From: Shewanella canadensis
GTDB taxonomy: Bacteria; Pseudomonadota; Gammaproteobacteria; Enterobacterales; Shewanellaceae
NCBI RefSeq assembly: GCF_003966225.1
Contig: NZ_RXNU01000005.1
Coordinates: forward strand, 1-64,000
Direction of reading: 5' to 3'
DNA: 64,000 nt
Positions within the stretch are counted from its first letter, which is position 1. The number at the start of each line of letters is the position of its first letter. Below, in pieces: positions 63,411 through 64,000 of the stretch. Under the pieces are notes generated by a model. The model was not told the DNA's origin. It searched no databases and saw only the letters and a program-made list of their open reading frames with translations. The translations under genes and the position numbers were made by a program.

Positions 63411-64000
63411 TTAAAAAGCCTGATAGCTCACGCTCAAGAACACTTGGCGGCCAGGGCTGAAGTAGTTTCGGTCTGAGATGATCTCTTCGTCGAGCAGGTT
63501 ATTTGCCTTAACGCGAAGCTGCCAGGCGTCGGCCAGCTTATAACCGATACTCAGATCGACCTGATGGTAGGCATCGAGGAAGTCGGTAACGCCATCATAG
63601 TTATAATCGCCGGCATTACGCTCTCCCTGATAGTGGTAGTTAACCAGCACGTCGAACTGAGACCAGGCGTAGCTGAGTGCATAATCGAACTCATGTTCAC
63701 TGCGACCAATCAGCTGCTCATCACTTTCGCCATCGACAGCGTCGATGTAGCTGTAACCGAGTTGGTGTTCAATATCCCAGGTGCTGTAGTTGAGGGAGAG
63801 TTCGATTCCGGTGATCTCGGCATCTTTGATATTGGCAGGCTTCCAGATATCGTAGCCATCATCATCTTTCTCGCCGGTAGGTGCCCACTGGATCAGGTTA
63901 TCAATTTTGTTTTGGTAGACACTCAGGTAACCACGCAGGCTATCGCCGTTGTAGCTGATGGTGAGATCCAGGTTTTCAGATGTCTCAGAGACCAGATCCG
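63411..64000 (-). CDS. btuB: TonB-dependent vitamin B12 receptor, C-terminal part (cut by window edge)
   Basis: The frame is open from the right edge to the stop at 63411 (about 195 aa). It has the beta-barrel end of a TonB-dependent receptor: LDLTISYNGDSLRGYLSVYQ, KIDNLIQW, KPANIKDAEITGIELSL, LVNYHYQGER, LRVKANNLLDEEI and the C-terminal aromatic SVSYQAF. The BtuB identity rests on its place at the head of this operon and on the typical NIxDAEI-GIE block. A cobalamin riboswitch would be expected upstream, outside the window. Confidence 0.85.
   Translation of the reverse strand, partial: DLVSETSENLDLTISYNGDSLRGYLSVYQNKIDNLIQWAPTGEKDDDGYDIWKPANIKDAEITGIELSLNYSTWDIEHQLGYSYIDAVDGESDEQLIGRSEHEFDYALSYAWSQFDVLVNYHYQGERNAGDYNYDGVTDFLDAYHQVDLSIGYKLADAWQLRVKANNLLDEEIISDRNYFSPGRQVFLSVSYQAF

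Overview
The window looks like a chromosomal segment of a marine Shewanella or a close relative. The evidence is a decaheme cytochrome next to an MtrB/PioB-type barrel with an N-terminal CxxC, many lipoprotein multiheme c-type cytochromes, a GlyGly-CTERM exoprotein and a gammaproteobacterial cobalamin operon. The species cannot be fixed from the sequence alone.

Region 1 (1-23354) is accessory DNA. It opens with the tail of an IS256-type transposase. It then carries small envelope proteins, a PPP phosphatase / ECF sigma / Ser-Thr kinase group, and a large secreted metzincin protease. Next comes a long plus-strand run of envelope genes (10153-20838): three LPP20-like lipoproteins, a caspase-fold lipoprotein, an MltC-like lytic transglycosylase and a Sel1-type repeat protein. 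A polytopic membrane protein, a decayed tyrosine integrase and a tRNA-Ser 3' end without its tRNA body close the region. This is the layout of one end of an integrative element. Degraded copies of the tRNA tail and its terminator follow up to 23752.

Region 2 (23783-50647) is devoted to extracytoplasmic electron transfer. Four tetraheme lipoproteins alternate with four paralogous LuxR-type regulators (23783-35684). A BtuF-like binding protein and an ABC-2 exporter follow, then a decaheme cytochrome plus MtrB-like porin (an outer-membrane electron conduit), a DoxX protein, two more tetraheme lipoproteins (43537-48158) and an octaheme lipoprotein. The six tetraheme proteins share one architecture: lipobox, two EF-hand/dockerin-like calcium loops, a long middle domain and four CxxCH near the C terminus. 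A TetR and another LuxR-type regulator end this region.

Region 3 (52572-64000, minus strand) is a tightly packed cobalamin operon transcribed from a BtuB-type receptor at the right edge. The order is btuB(partial)-btuD-btuC-cobU-btuF-cobU-cobC-cobT-like-cbiP-cbiA-cobS-cobO-TIM barrel. Most junctions overlap by 1-4 bp or abut. The last gene has a frameshifted partial copy inside the cytochrome region (about 42950-43270), which ties regions 2 and 3 by duplication or rearrangement.

The most interesting system is the expanded tetraheme-cytochrome/LuxR array next to an MtrAB-like conduit that lacks its usual surface decaheme partner. The caspase/LPP20/transglycosylase gene run is second.
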